This document shows, piece after piece, positions 27,085 through 35,143 of a stretch of 64,000 nt of DNA. Source of the DNA: Phycisphaerae bacterium. GTDB lineage: Bacteria; Chloroflexota; Anaerolineae; 4572-78; J111. Positions within the stretch are counted from its first letter, which is position 1. Every line of letters begins with the position of its first letter. The notes under the pieces are model-generated. The model searched no databases and was not told the origin of the DNA. It saw only the letters and a list, made by a program, of their open reading frames with translations. A program made the position numbers and the translations under genes. The stretch lies in contig JANQQF010000019.1 of the NCBI GenBank assembly GCA_028285035.1, forward strand, positions 62,001 to 126,000. The letters are read 5' to 3'.

Positions 27085-29718
27085 CTATTTGAAGATAAGT
27101 GGCAAATAGATTTGATCGAATTTGCTGGCCGTAACTAAAGCCGACACTGGCCCATGGAAGGTACTGGTACCATTTGCATCCACATCTTCCAACTTGTAGA
27201 AATATGTTTTATCTTTACTCACATTAGGGTCAGTATACTCATAACTCGCCCCTGTATCGGTGTTCCCCTCTGCTGGGATTAGCAAGTCATTGATTTTGAC
27301 ATACGAACCATTCTCAGTTTCACTGCGCCAGAGGTTGAAGCCTTCATTGTCGATCTCCCTAGCGGTTTGCCAGGTAAGGTCGACTGCGATCTCGCCTATA
27401 ATAGCTTTGAATGATGTAAGATTTATGGCCGTCGTCGCTCCTTCTACTATCCGAATATTATCGATAACTGGCCCGAAGTCAGATTCTCCATCAGCCGTTG
27501 CAAATCTTAGGGTTGTTGTGGTGTCAGTTGCAGTGAAAGAAAAGCTTCTCTGTTCCCAACCCATAGCTTCCCTGGTTTTACCACTCGTGTTAAACGTACG
27601 GACTTCGGTAGTTGAGCCAGCCGTTACTTCAAGACGCTTGATATTTGAGCCACCATCAGGATTTCCAGCCATATCAAACACCACCTTATAGGATGCCCCT
27701 GGAATCGTTTGGATTGTTTGGGCGATAGCTCCCGCTCTGTTACCCGATAAATCTACACTGCGGTCACCATCAGAGGCTTCCCACAGGCCAGTGATGTAGT
27801 CGACATTTCCGGACACAATATCCCAACCTGCGATTGTTGTACTGTCTACATCCACTGTACAATTTGTAGGAGATGTACAATTACCAATTTCGAAACTTCC
27901 GTTTGATAGGGCAATCTGCACCAGTTCATAGGCCCCAATGTCACAGGAACCATTACGTAATACACCCCGTTGGTCGAAGAGAAGACTAGGCACGATCTCA
28001 CCACAATCTTCCTCAGTGTTTCCGGCATCAACAGCAGGACTATCCAGAATTAAGGCGTGGGTCAAAAGTGGATCATTCCCATCTCTACCCGTCGGGATAC
28101 CTCCATTATTGGCCAGATTAGAGTCGAGAATATTGCCTAACGGTGTGGGAGTTGACCCATCACTTGTGGCAGTGATATCACTGCTCGCAGGATTAAAGTT
28201 ATGGAAGGCTTTCTGATTGGTTAAATCATCATCACCAAACACATTAAACATACCGCCGACAGGTACTATATCGGGCTGAAAGTTATAAACCTCGCCGCCA
28301 CCAGAGGCTGGGTTGCCTGCTACTCGGTTACCAGAAACAAGGCTACGTTTTAATACAAAGGTTGTCGTATATTGGAGGAATGCACCACCACCAGCCCCGT
28401 TTGAGTGGTTTCCGGTAATGGTGGTGTTAACAAGACGGATGTTGCCAGCGGTTCCATAGTCTTCAACGTTATAATTACCAATACTGCTTATTCCGCCGCC
28501 CTTATCTTCTGTGGTGTTATTGGAGATAGTACTATTATATGTAGTAATCGTGGCGCTGCCATAGTTGCTAAAATTACTCATACCACCCCCATTGTCTACA
28601 GCATGATTCCCGGAAATAGTGCTGTTTATGATTGTCGTTTTGGCAATGCCTTCATAACCTTCATTGGCGATGCCACCCCCCCTTGCCTTAACGCCTACGA
28701 GTGGGTCATAAGAGCTGTATGCCGAATTATCGCGGATAGTGCTATTGTGGATATTCAATGTGGCGTTGCCGTTCTGTCCATCATTATGGATACCAGCGCC
28801 TTGAACAGCATGATTGAAGTTGATGGTGCTAAAATTGATATCCAAGGTGGCATTACCATCACCACCTTGATTATATATCCCGCCACCTCTAGCTGCGGTA
28901 TTATGAGAAATGGTAGTGTTGCTAATGGTCATCGTGCCTTGTTGATTATATATCCCGCCCCCATGTCCTGAGAATACATGATGGCTCGTATAAGCCCCTG
29001 ATGTATTAAATTTGATTTTACTGTTATTGATCGCCACCGTCCCTTGATAGTTAGCCACACCAGCGCCGTTGTTGTTAGGTCGATCATCAGGAAGTAACAC
29101 GCCTCCAGTAATAATACTATTGTTTAAGGTGAGGTTACCATTAGAGGCAATAGCCAAAATACGAAAATTGGGTCCTGTCCCTTCGATTTTGGTTCCATTG
29201 CCTTCAATGGTGATTTTGCTAGTAATTACCGGAAGGCCGGTGGGGCCAAAGGTACTGTTATTGACGCTGGTCAGTTTAATGGTTTTATTGGTCGGAAGCT
29301 CAATCATGTCTGCCCCATTACCGGCTGCACATTCACCTGTTTTCGTTCCCGAAGCCGTGTCGTTGTTAGCGGCAAGAATAGCCTCAACCAAAGTGCATTT
29401 GCCATCATCACTATCCACTGTAGTGCTGGTGCTGTTCACCCAAATGGTTGCTGCGTGGACAGTTGATGCCTGACTCAAGGCCAGCATCAGGGCCATTCCG
29501 GCCAATGGTAAAGATAGTTTTCGGGCCAGAGTCCGGCGTTTGGCCCGTGGTAAGGCACAGAGCCGCTGATAAAAACTGACAAACCGACGTAGTAGTCGGC
29601 CCCCGTGACGTAACAAAAAACTGGCCAGCCACGGTTTCTTAGCCGCTTGCGCCAGTTGGTTCTGCCAGCCGACCAGAACGGTTCGATTTATAAGATGATC
29701 TCCAGATTGATTATTCAT
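27085..29718 (-). CDS. Secreted CSLREA / parallel beta-helix protein with YLPL tail
   Basis: 877 residues. An unusually long N-terminus of about 65 mostly basic residues (RRFVSFYQRLCALPRAKRR) precedes the hydrophobic signal core (LSLPLAGMALMLALSQA, cleavage near VHA). The CSLREA-type opening follows (TIWVNSTSTTVDSDDGKCTLVEAI). A right-handed beta-helix of repeated N-S-T-I and GGGI-N units spans about 180-480, and the choice-of-anchor-like end CDIGAYEL comes near 600. Then come a jelly-roll domain and an Fn3-like domain (VDLTWQTAREIDNEGFNLWRS). It ends IYLPLIFK. Probably a surface adhesin or carbohydrate-binding protein; no catalytic residues identified. Confidence 0.75.
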   Translation of the reverse strand: MNNQSGDHLINRTVLVGWQNQLAQAAKKPWLASFLLRHGGRLLRRFVSFYQRLCALPRAKRRTLARKLSLPLAGMALMLALSQASTVHAATIWVNSTSTTVDSDDGKCTLVEAILAANNDTASGTKTGECAAGNGADMIELPTNKTIKLTSVNNSTFGPTGLPVITSKITIEGNGTKIEGTGPNFRILAIASNGNLTLNNSIITGGVLLPDDRPNNNGAGVANYQGTVAINNSKIKFNTSGAYTSHHVFSGHGGGIYNQQGTMTISNTTISHNTAARGGGIYNQGGDGNATLDINFSTINFNHAVQGAGIHNDGQNGNATLNIHNSTIRDNSAYSSYDPLVGVKARGGGIANEGYEGIAKTTIINSTISGNHAVDNGGGMSNFSNYGSATITTYNSTISNNTTEDKGGGISSIGNYNVEDYGTAGNIRLVNTTITGNHSNGAGGGAFLQYTTTFVLKRSLVSGNRVAGNPASGGGEVYNFQPDIVPVGGMFNVFGDDDLTNQKAFHNFNPASSDITATSDGSTPTPLGNILDSNLANNGGIPTGRDGNDPLLTHALILDSPAVDAGNTEEDCGEIVPSLLFDQRGVLRNGSCDIGAYELVQIALSNGSFEIGNCTSPTNCTVDVDSTTIAGWDIVSGNVDYITGLWEASDGDRSVDLSGNRAGAIAQTIQTIPGASYKVVFDMAGNPDGGSNIKRLEVTAGSTTEVRTFNTSGKTREAMGWEQRSFSFTATDTTTTLRFATADGESDFGPVIDNIRIVEGATTAINLTSFKAIIGEIAVDLTWQTAREIDNEGFNLWRSETENGSYVKINDLLIPAEGNTDTGASYEYTDPNVSKDKTYFYKLEDVDANGTSTFHGPVSALVTASKFDQIYLPLIFK

Positions 29719-29931
29719 GAGTTAGCTCCTTTTTAATATCGCTGACACAGTATTGATGTTATGTTTCTAATTCCTTGTTATTTGTGTAGGATAAATTATT
29801 CGTAGGTTTGACGACTTACCCTAAGGTAGTTATGAAGCGAACATCTATGTGATCCAGTGTATCAAAACTCATTCCACCTTTGGCAACAAAGCCGCAAAGG
29901 TTTCGCAACAAAATTGCAACAATCTGGAGAA

Positions 29932-30747
29932 CTAGGCTGGTTGCATCGCCCGCTGCCACTGCGCAGGGCTGCGTAGACGATAGCCAAAACCGCGTTCGGT
30001 TAAAATAAATGTAGGTTTTTGGGGATCATCACCCAACTTGCGGCGCAAGCGGGTGATATAGAGGCGGACCTGAGCGGCAGACCCGTCATCAGGCCCGTAG
30101 TGCCAAACTTCATCGAGAAGCTGGTTGCAGTCAACGATTTGTCCGATGTTTTGAACCAGACAGGCCAGCAGGGCAAACTCCCCCTTGCTCAGACCGACCC
30201 GTTTTTGATCTAACTCTACCCGTCTTAGGTTCAAATAGATACGAAGTGGCCCCACTTTGACTACAGAGGAATCGGAATCGTTTGGCGACTCTGGTTCAAT
30301 CGTCGCTTGCACAATTCGTTGATCAAAGACAGCTCCACCGCTGTTGATGTAGGTGAGCAGACCGGGCCAAGCTGTCAAAGGAAGATCGAATGGGATACAC
30401 CCAGCGACGCCAACTTTCAGAGCCGTCTCTTGTAGAGATAGCTCATCCCGCACGCCCAATACGATCTTTAGGGTTGGGTGCCGGGTCAGTATTTGGCCAC
30501 ACTGAACCAGACCCGCTGTTCCCAACAAATGAGCATCAAAGATAATCATATCTAGGATTACATTTTGCAGGATGGTCGAAACCGGCTCTAGTTGGCTAAC
30601 TTGGCCTATTAGGATAAAACTCTGTTCAACCAAGTACTGAGAGAGACGGTTCCAACGAGCCTCATCTGGCGTTACGAACAGGATTCGAATCGCCAGATTA
30701 TTTGTCATCGATCTCATTTGTATTTTGTTTGATCGTTTGATGGTCAT
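29932..30747 (-). CDS. OmpR/PhoB-type response regulator
   Basis: 271 residues. The receiver-like domain at about 18-140 has a probable phosphoacceptor Asp in DMIIFDAHLLG, but lacks the usual acidic pair of the first loop (it reads FVTPDEARW) and may be atypical. The C-terminal winged-helix domain is clear at about 165-262: LSKGEFALLACLVQNIGQIV, LLDEVWHY, VRLYITRLRRKLGDDP, RGFGYRL. GGAGAAATACA precedes the ATG. No sensor kinase gene lies next to it; it sits between two groups of secreted-protein genes on the same strand and may control them. Confidence 0.8.
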   Translation of the reverse strand: MTIKRSNKIQMRSMTNNLAIRILFVTPDEARWNRLSQYLVEQSFILIGQVSQLEPVSTILQNVILDMIIFDAHLLGTAGLVQCGQILTRHPTLKIVLGVRDELSLQETALKVGVAGCIPFDLPLTAWPGLLTYINSGGAVFDQRIVQATIEPESPNDSDSSVVKVGPLRIYLNLRRVELDQKRVGLSKGEFALLACLVQNIGQIVDCNQLLDEVWHYGPDDGSAAQVRLYITRLRRKLGDDPQKPTFILTERGFGYRLRSPAQWQRAMQPA

Positions 30748-31076
30748 TGTATTTCTCCATTCGTCACTCCGCTTTGCCGACGCAGTTTTCCGGATCAGTA
30801 TTATGTCTCCTCAATACGATCAAAACCAACCCTGTTTGCCCTTGTTTATGCCGGTAAGATTCATGTCTCTCAGAATCATTCTGTTTAGGCTGGCACTTTA
30901 GACGTTGGATCGAGTCCAGGTTACAATTTGTTCAACATTGTTACCGGTTAATTTTTTCATGGTCGTCACTCCTATCGTCGATTAATGAGGTTATGATTGA
31001 GTCAGATTTGAAAGTGCGTCGAGCCAATATTTTAGCGAAAGCAAGTGTTCTGCTCACCATTAACAAAATTTCCCAC
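30748..31076. other. Intergenic region containing a possible leader peptide
   Basis: 329 bases between the response regulator and the small secreted-protein gene, both minus strand. Apart from a 20-codon frame with a good ribosome site, listed separately, no gene or repeat is seen. A plus-strand frame of 89 codons at 30993-31262 is a shadow of the secreted-protein gene. Confidence 0.45.
30898..30960 (-). CDS. Possible 20-residue leader peptide
   Basis: The frame MKKLTGNNVEQIVTWTRSNV is preceded by GGAGTGACGACC directly before the ATG, a good ribosome site for such a short frame. It lies about 150 bases before the response-regulator start on the same strand. It could be a regulatory leader or a short secreted/signalling peptide, or chance. 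No family recognised. Confidence 0.35.
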   Translation of the reverse strand: MKKLTGNNVEQIVTWTRSNV

Positions 31077-31370
31077 TTACGACCGTACGATCAGGGGCAA
31101 ATAGACGTATTGTGGATCTGGGCTGCCCCAAAAACCGCCCGTCAAAGCGTAATTTCCTCCACTGAGGGTGTTCCCTGCATCGGGCTGGCCGAGGGTGCCG
31201 ATCAAGTTATAGGTCCCCCCGTTACTCTCTCCACCCCCACCATCGGTGCTGAACCAGGATAGGTCGTAACTGCCTCCGATCTGAGCTTGGCTTAGCGTGG
31301 GGTAGATGAGGACGGAGAACATTACAGTGATGAGCAGCACTGTAAAGATAGACTCTTTTGAGAATTTCAT
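31077..31370 (-). CDS. Small secreted YDLSW / GGFW protein with YLPL tail (copy B)
   Basis: 97 residues from the ATG at 31370, with AAAGGAAC seven bases upstream; this start is better than the ATG at 31385. Signal peptide about 1-30 (TLSQA-QIG). The mature part repeats the pattern of the protein at 6361-6669: YDLSW.STDGGG..SNGG.YNLIGTLGQPDAG..LSGG.Y.LTGGFWG. It then ends in VYLPLIVRS. It lies downstream of the second tail-fibre-like gene, the same order as at 6.4-7.9 kb. Function unknown. Confidence 0.75.
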   Translation of the reverse strand: MKFSKESIFTVLLITVMFSVLIYPTLSQAQIGGSYDLSWFSTDGGGGESNGGTYNLIGTLGQPDAGNTLSGGNYALTGGFWGSPDPQYVYLPLIVRS

Positions 31371-31424
31371 AATTGTTCCTTTCATAAGTTAGGCAAGGAT
31401 AGTGCCTATTCGAGTCAAGTTGTT

Positions 31425-32348
31425 TTATTTCGCCCGAATGATGTACATCACTGCGATATTGATAGGTCGTGTTTCATTGCCGACGCCATCTTCCCCAAAA
31501 TCTGTATCAATAGCCCCTGCTGATCGGTCGTCTGTTCCATTTAGAAATACTGCCAGTCCACTACCATTAAGGTCTAGATCCATAACATGTTCAAAATTAT
31601 GATTATGCTGTCCGACAATATCGTCTTGGGTCGAGCCCACTGTGTCTCCACCAACCCGTGAATTAGCATCTGGGTCATTCCCTGCGCCGTGGTCCCAACC
31701 CCGTACAAAATAGCCCCGCATATCGGGGAGGTTAAAATGATCGGCATCTGCACTGCCATAGGTTGTGCCAATGGTGGCAAATAGCTCAGGATAATCCGCT
31801 CTCAATAAAGAAGAGCCATCACATTCCAACCAATCCTCGGGTACAGTCGAGGCCATGTGCATCACTACCGAGCCAACAGAGACAATGCCGGGTGCAGTGT
31901 CAGCGTGGACCGCATAAGGGGCAGGCGTGAGGGCTTGAAGAGGACTGAGCAGGGTGTAGCCTCCAGTGTCATCCCCTGGACGTACTCCAACCTCCAGATA
32001 GCGGGCCTCGCCAGTAAAAGCATCAGTTCCAAAATCAAGCTCGATGGTAAAGTAGCCGTCCGTTATGGTCACATCATCTTTGGTCAAAATACTGCCAACT
32101 TGACTGCCCCCACTCAGGGCATCATAAAGTGTAAAGCGTAAGTCATAAACACCATTGGCCGGGGTACCGTTATCATTCAATCGGCCCTGATAGGAAAACG
32201 TTGTACCAATTGAAACTCGACTGGTTACTCCATTTGAAAGATTTAGAGCTTCAGCCCCGGCTTGATCCGGTGAAATGGTCAGCCATAAATTCAGGCTGAC
32301 CATAGCTGCCAAAATAACGATGGTTTGGGTTAAGGTATTGAATTTCAT
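31425..32348 (-). CDS. Secreted protein with phage-tail-collar domain (copy B)
   Basis: 307 residues with AGGAGC before the ATG. Signal peptide about 1-32 (DQAGA-EAL), very like that of the protein at 6894-7922, as is the domain at about 45-150. The C-terminal part is a tail-collar domain: WLECDGSSLLRADYPELFATIG, NLPDMRGYFVRGWDHG, then VGQHNHNF and the closing ETRPINIAVMYIIRAK. Collar domains occur in phage fibres and in free-standing bacterial surface proteins. With a signal peptide and no phage genes nearby, the second applies here. Confidence 0.8.
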   Translation of the reverse strand: MKFNTLTQTIVILAAMVSLNLWLTISPDQAGAEALNLSNGVTSRVSIGTTFSYQGRLNDNGTPANGVYDLRFTLYDALSGGSQVGSILTKDDVTITDGYFTIELDFGTDAFTGEARYLEVGVRPGDDTGGYTLLSPLQALTPAPYAVHADTAPGIVSVGSVVMHMASTVPEDWLECDGSSLLRADYPELFATIGTTYGSADADHFNLPDMRGYFVRGWDHGAGNDPDANSRVGGDTVGSTQDDIVGQHNHNFEHVMDLDLNGSGLAVFLNGTDDRSAGAIDTDFGEDGVGNETRPINIAVMYIIRAK

Positions 32349-32952
32349 ATTAAAAGCTCCTATGCTAAAATATTTGGTTTTATAAATAATAAACTAAGTT
32401 TAAATAATGTGTATTTAATTTATTGATCATCCCTGGACATTCATCATAAAAGGAGAGCTTTTCTAGACCTAAACATTGAACAAAATACAGGGTAGAGGTG
32501 CTTCAAGTGCTCCCAACCGATAGGGATGATAGACAGCATCAGTCAATCTTTACAGGAATTAACATTGGTGGGGATGAGGGTGATATCGACTAATTTTGTG
32601 GTACTAAAGATGATGATCTACTGCGTGGTTATAAATCTAAGTGGCACGATACTAGAGATTAGCCCCGGAAGGAATGTAGGGTTTAATAAAGAAAAGATAC
32701 GTTGGTTTATATAACATATGACCCCCTTTGATCCTATCCAGGATTTGATGTTTATAATGATGTTATGCTAAAGCGTGTATTCTACATTATACTCCAAATA
32801 GATATGATTGCCTGTCGTGGGACTGAGTTCTCGCTGACATGCGGCTGAGTTTTTGGGCCATTTACGCTAGAAAATCATTAACATGTCACATTCTTCCCCC
32901 CTCACTGGTCTTAGAGTATGAACGCAAATTACTCCAACAGATGAGGTGGAAA
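32349..32952. other. 604-base intergenic region before the flavoprotein gene
   Basis: A+T-rich. A plus-strand frame of 62 codons (32526-32714) lacks a ribosome site and recognisable content. The region contains the third copy of the 29-base motif. The frame open from 32839 into the flavoprotein is judged to be 5' leader rather than coding. Confidence 0.45.
32810..32838 (+). repeat. 29-base motif, copy 3
   Basis: Starts GCCTGTCGTGGGACTGAG and ends TCGCTGAC. It matches copy 1 in about 22 of 29 positions. It is placed about 115 bases before the flavoprotein start, comparable to copy 2 before the methyltransferase. Confidence 0.45.
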
Positions 32953-34185
32953 ATGGTAGATGAAACAAAACAAATTGTGATACTTGGGGCAGGTTACAGT
33001 GGAATGATGGCCGCATTACGATTGGCAGGGAAAACTAAACGATTGGCAACAAATATCACCTTGGTCAATGGCCTTGACCATTTTGTCGAGCGCCCCCGGC
33101 TGCACGAGCACGCGACGGGGATCGCGTTGAAACAAAAGCGCCTTATTGATATGCTGCGCGGCACCAAGGTCAATTTTGTGCAAGGCTGGGTCAAGAGGAT
33201 TGATCCCAAACAGCAGATGGTAGATATTGAAACAGCGAATGGGCAGCAATCGCTCCTCTACCATAAACTGATTTATGCTTTAGGCAGTCAGACAAACCGT
33301 GACATTGTTCCAGGCGTGGCTGAATATACTTTTAGCCTTGACCCTTGTGGGGATTTGACAGCAACTGCCCTTAAAGCCAAACTTGAGGCCGTTCGACAGA
33401 CACCACAGCGGGTGATTGTGGTTGGTGGTGGCGCGACAGGGCTTGAGGCGGCCACCCAAATCAAAGGGATATACCCACATCATCAGGTGGCGATTGTGAC
33501 ACAAGGTGAGGCTGGAGCCTTCAAAGGGCCACACATTCAGAAACATATTTTGGCTGCCTTACAAGAGCAGAACATTGAAATTTATGAGCAGAAACAGGTG
33601 ACCCACGTTGAAACGGATGGGGTTGTGCTCACTTCAGGTAAAGTTGAGGCAGATATTATTATCTGGTCTGGGGGCTTTCAAGCCTCGCCCTTGGCGCAAC
33701 AAGCAGGCATACCAGTGAACAGTAAGCAGCAGGTTTTGGTCGATCCCTACCTGCGTTCGCAATCTTATCCAAACATTTACGCTGTCGGCGATGCGGCGCA
33801 ACCCGTTGCAGAGCCGGGGGCACCGATCCGAATGAGCCTCTTTACCGCCTTGGTCAGCGGTGCTCAAGTGGCCGACAACATTGCGGCTGACTTAAAAGGG
33901 AAATTGCCTCGGCCCTTGAGCTTTGCTTGGTATGGGCAGGGCATTGCCTTAGGGCCAAATGATGCGGTCGGCTTTGGTACATACCCCGTCGATCAGGCAT
34001 GGCGACTTGTTTTCCGCCGAGGGTTGGCCGTTCGGGTCCGCAACTTCTTTGTCTGGTATTTGGGCTTTGTCTTAGAAATGGAGCGACGGTTTCCTGGCTT
34101 TTTCTATTGGAATGGCAAAGGTCGATATCAACGGCAACAGGGTAACAAGGTTACAGAGACACAGGGGAGCAAGGTAGCAGGGTAA
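32953..34185 (+). CDS. NDH-2-like FAD/NAD(P) oxidoreductase
   Basis: 410 residues from the ATG at 32953, which has GAGGTGG just upstream; the longer frame from 32839 adds unrelated residues. The FAD-binding motif VILGAGYSGMMAA is at residues about 9-21, the second nucleotide-binding motif VIVVGGGATGLEAA at about 155, and the C-terminal FAD motif VYAVGDAAQ at about 278. The FVERPRLHEHATG segment is typical of type II NADH dehydrogenase-like proteins. It sits two bases ahead of an ECF41-type sigma gene, a common pairing. The last 20 residues derive from a short degenerate DNA repeat (GGTAACAAGG / GGAGCAAGG) and are probably not conserved. Confidence 0.8.
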   Translation: MVDETKQIVILGAGYSGMMAALRLAGKTKRLATNITLVNGLDHFVERPRLHEHATGIALKQKRLIDMLRGTKVNFVQGWVKRIDPKQQMVDIETANGQQSLLYHKLIYALGSQTNRDIVPGVAEYTFSLDPCGDLTATALKAKLEAVRQTPQRVIVVGGGATGLEAATQIKGIYPHHQVAIVTQGEAGAFKGPHIQKHILAALQEQNIEIYEQKQVTHVETDGVVLTSGKVEADIIIWSGGFQASPLAQQAGIPVNSKQQVLVDPYLRSQSYPNIYAVGDAAQPVAEPGAPIRMSLFTALVSGAQVADNIAADLKGKLPRPLSFAWYGQGIALGPNDAVGFGTYPVDQAWRLVFRRGLAVRVRNFFVWYLGFVLEMERRFPGFFYWNGKGRYQRQQGNKVTETQGSKVAG

Positions 34186-34186
34186 G

Positions 34187-35056
34187 ATGAACGTTGAGCT
34201 TTTCGAACAGTATCGGCCGCTTCTTTTTTCCTTGGCCTACCGAATGATGGGTACCGTGGTCGAGGCGGAAGATGTGCTGCAAGAGGCCTATTTGCGTATT
34301 CAAGATGTGGCAATGGATACGATCAAAAAACCGAAATACTATCTGACCACGGTGGTGACACGGCTGTGCCTCAATCAACTGAGTGCGGCCAAAACCCAAC
34401 GCGAGCAATACCTTGGCCCTTGGCTGCCCGAACCGATCCCAACAGATGATAGACCCGAACTCCTCAACCCAGCAGATCACACCCTCACCCTCGACTCAAT
34501 CTCTATTGCCTTTTTAATTTTGCTAGAGGCACTTTCTCCCGCCGAGCGTGCCGTCTTTCTTTTGTACGAAATTTTTGATTATAAGCATCGGGAAGTTGCT
34601 GAGATTTTAGACAGAAGTGAGGCTGCTTGTCGACAGTTGTTTCGTCGAGCCAAACAACATATCAAAGCCAATCGTCCCCGTTTTGAAGCTACGCCTCAGC
34701 AACATGAACGACTATTGAATGGCTTTATTCAGGTGGTTCAATCCGGTGAGGTTGAGTCCTTTTTAGCCTTGCTTGCTGAAGATATTACCTTTGTGCCCGA
34801 TGGGGGCGGTGAGCGCGGGGCCGCTATTCACGTATTGCAAGGGCGTGAGCCTGTTTCGGCCTTCATTCTGGGCACCTATCAAATGACGCCCCCAGATACC
34901 GCCTATGAATTGATTACCCTTAATGGCCAACGAACCATTCTGGCTAGATTACCCGATGGTCGTCCCTACTATACAGTTTTTATGTACGGTGATGGCGAGA
35001 TGGTTCAGCTTATTCATGTGATTGCTGGTCGGAAGTTGGCTTCGTTGTCGATGTGA
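34187..35056 (+). CDS. ECF41-type (SigJ-like) sigma factor
   Basis: 289 residues. Region 2 lies at about 10-35 (AYRMMGTVVEAEDVLQEAYL) and region 4 at about 105-160 (LSPAERAVFLLYEIFDYKH, then AEILDRSEAACRQLFRRA). A C-terminal SnoaL-like domain starts near 180 with FVPDGGGERGAA, the DGGG element of ECF41 factors. In that family the C-terminal domain replaces a separate anti-sigma factor and regulates activity in cis. The usual NPDKL motif is not intact here (IAGRKLASL), an oddity to note. It is co-transcribed with the upstream flavoprotein, as ECF41 factors commonly are with oxidoreductases. Confidence 0.85.
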   Translation: MNVELFEQYRPLLFSLAYRMMGTVVEAEDVLQEAYLRIQDVAMDTIKKPKYYLTTVVTRLCLNQLSAAKTQREQYLGPWLPEPIPTDDRPELLNPADHTLTLDSISIAFLILLEALSPAERAVFLLYEIFDYKHREVAEILDRSEAACRQLFRRAKQHIKANRPRFEATPQQHERLLNGFIQVVQSGEVESFLALLAEDITFVPDGGGERGAAIHVLQGREPVSAFILGTYQMTPPDTAYELITLNGQRTILARLPDGRPYYTVFMYGDGEMVQLIHVIAGRKLASLSM

Positions 35057-35143
35057 GTTCTCGATATTGCAAAAATAACCACATCCCCTACAATCCCCAA
35101 GATGTAAAGATCTTTCCAGATATAGAGGATAAGGTAAGCGTGG

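Noticed and set aside
31425..32348. Phage tail-collar domain as a sign of a prophage
   Set aside because: The protein has a signal peptide and a paralogue in the window; no capsid, terminase, integrase or lysis genes are near.
32526..32714. 62-codon plus-strand frame upstream of the flavoprotein gene
   Set aside because: No ribosome site and no recognisable family; lies in an A+T-rich leader region.
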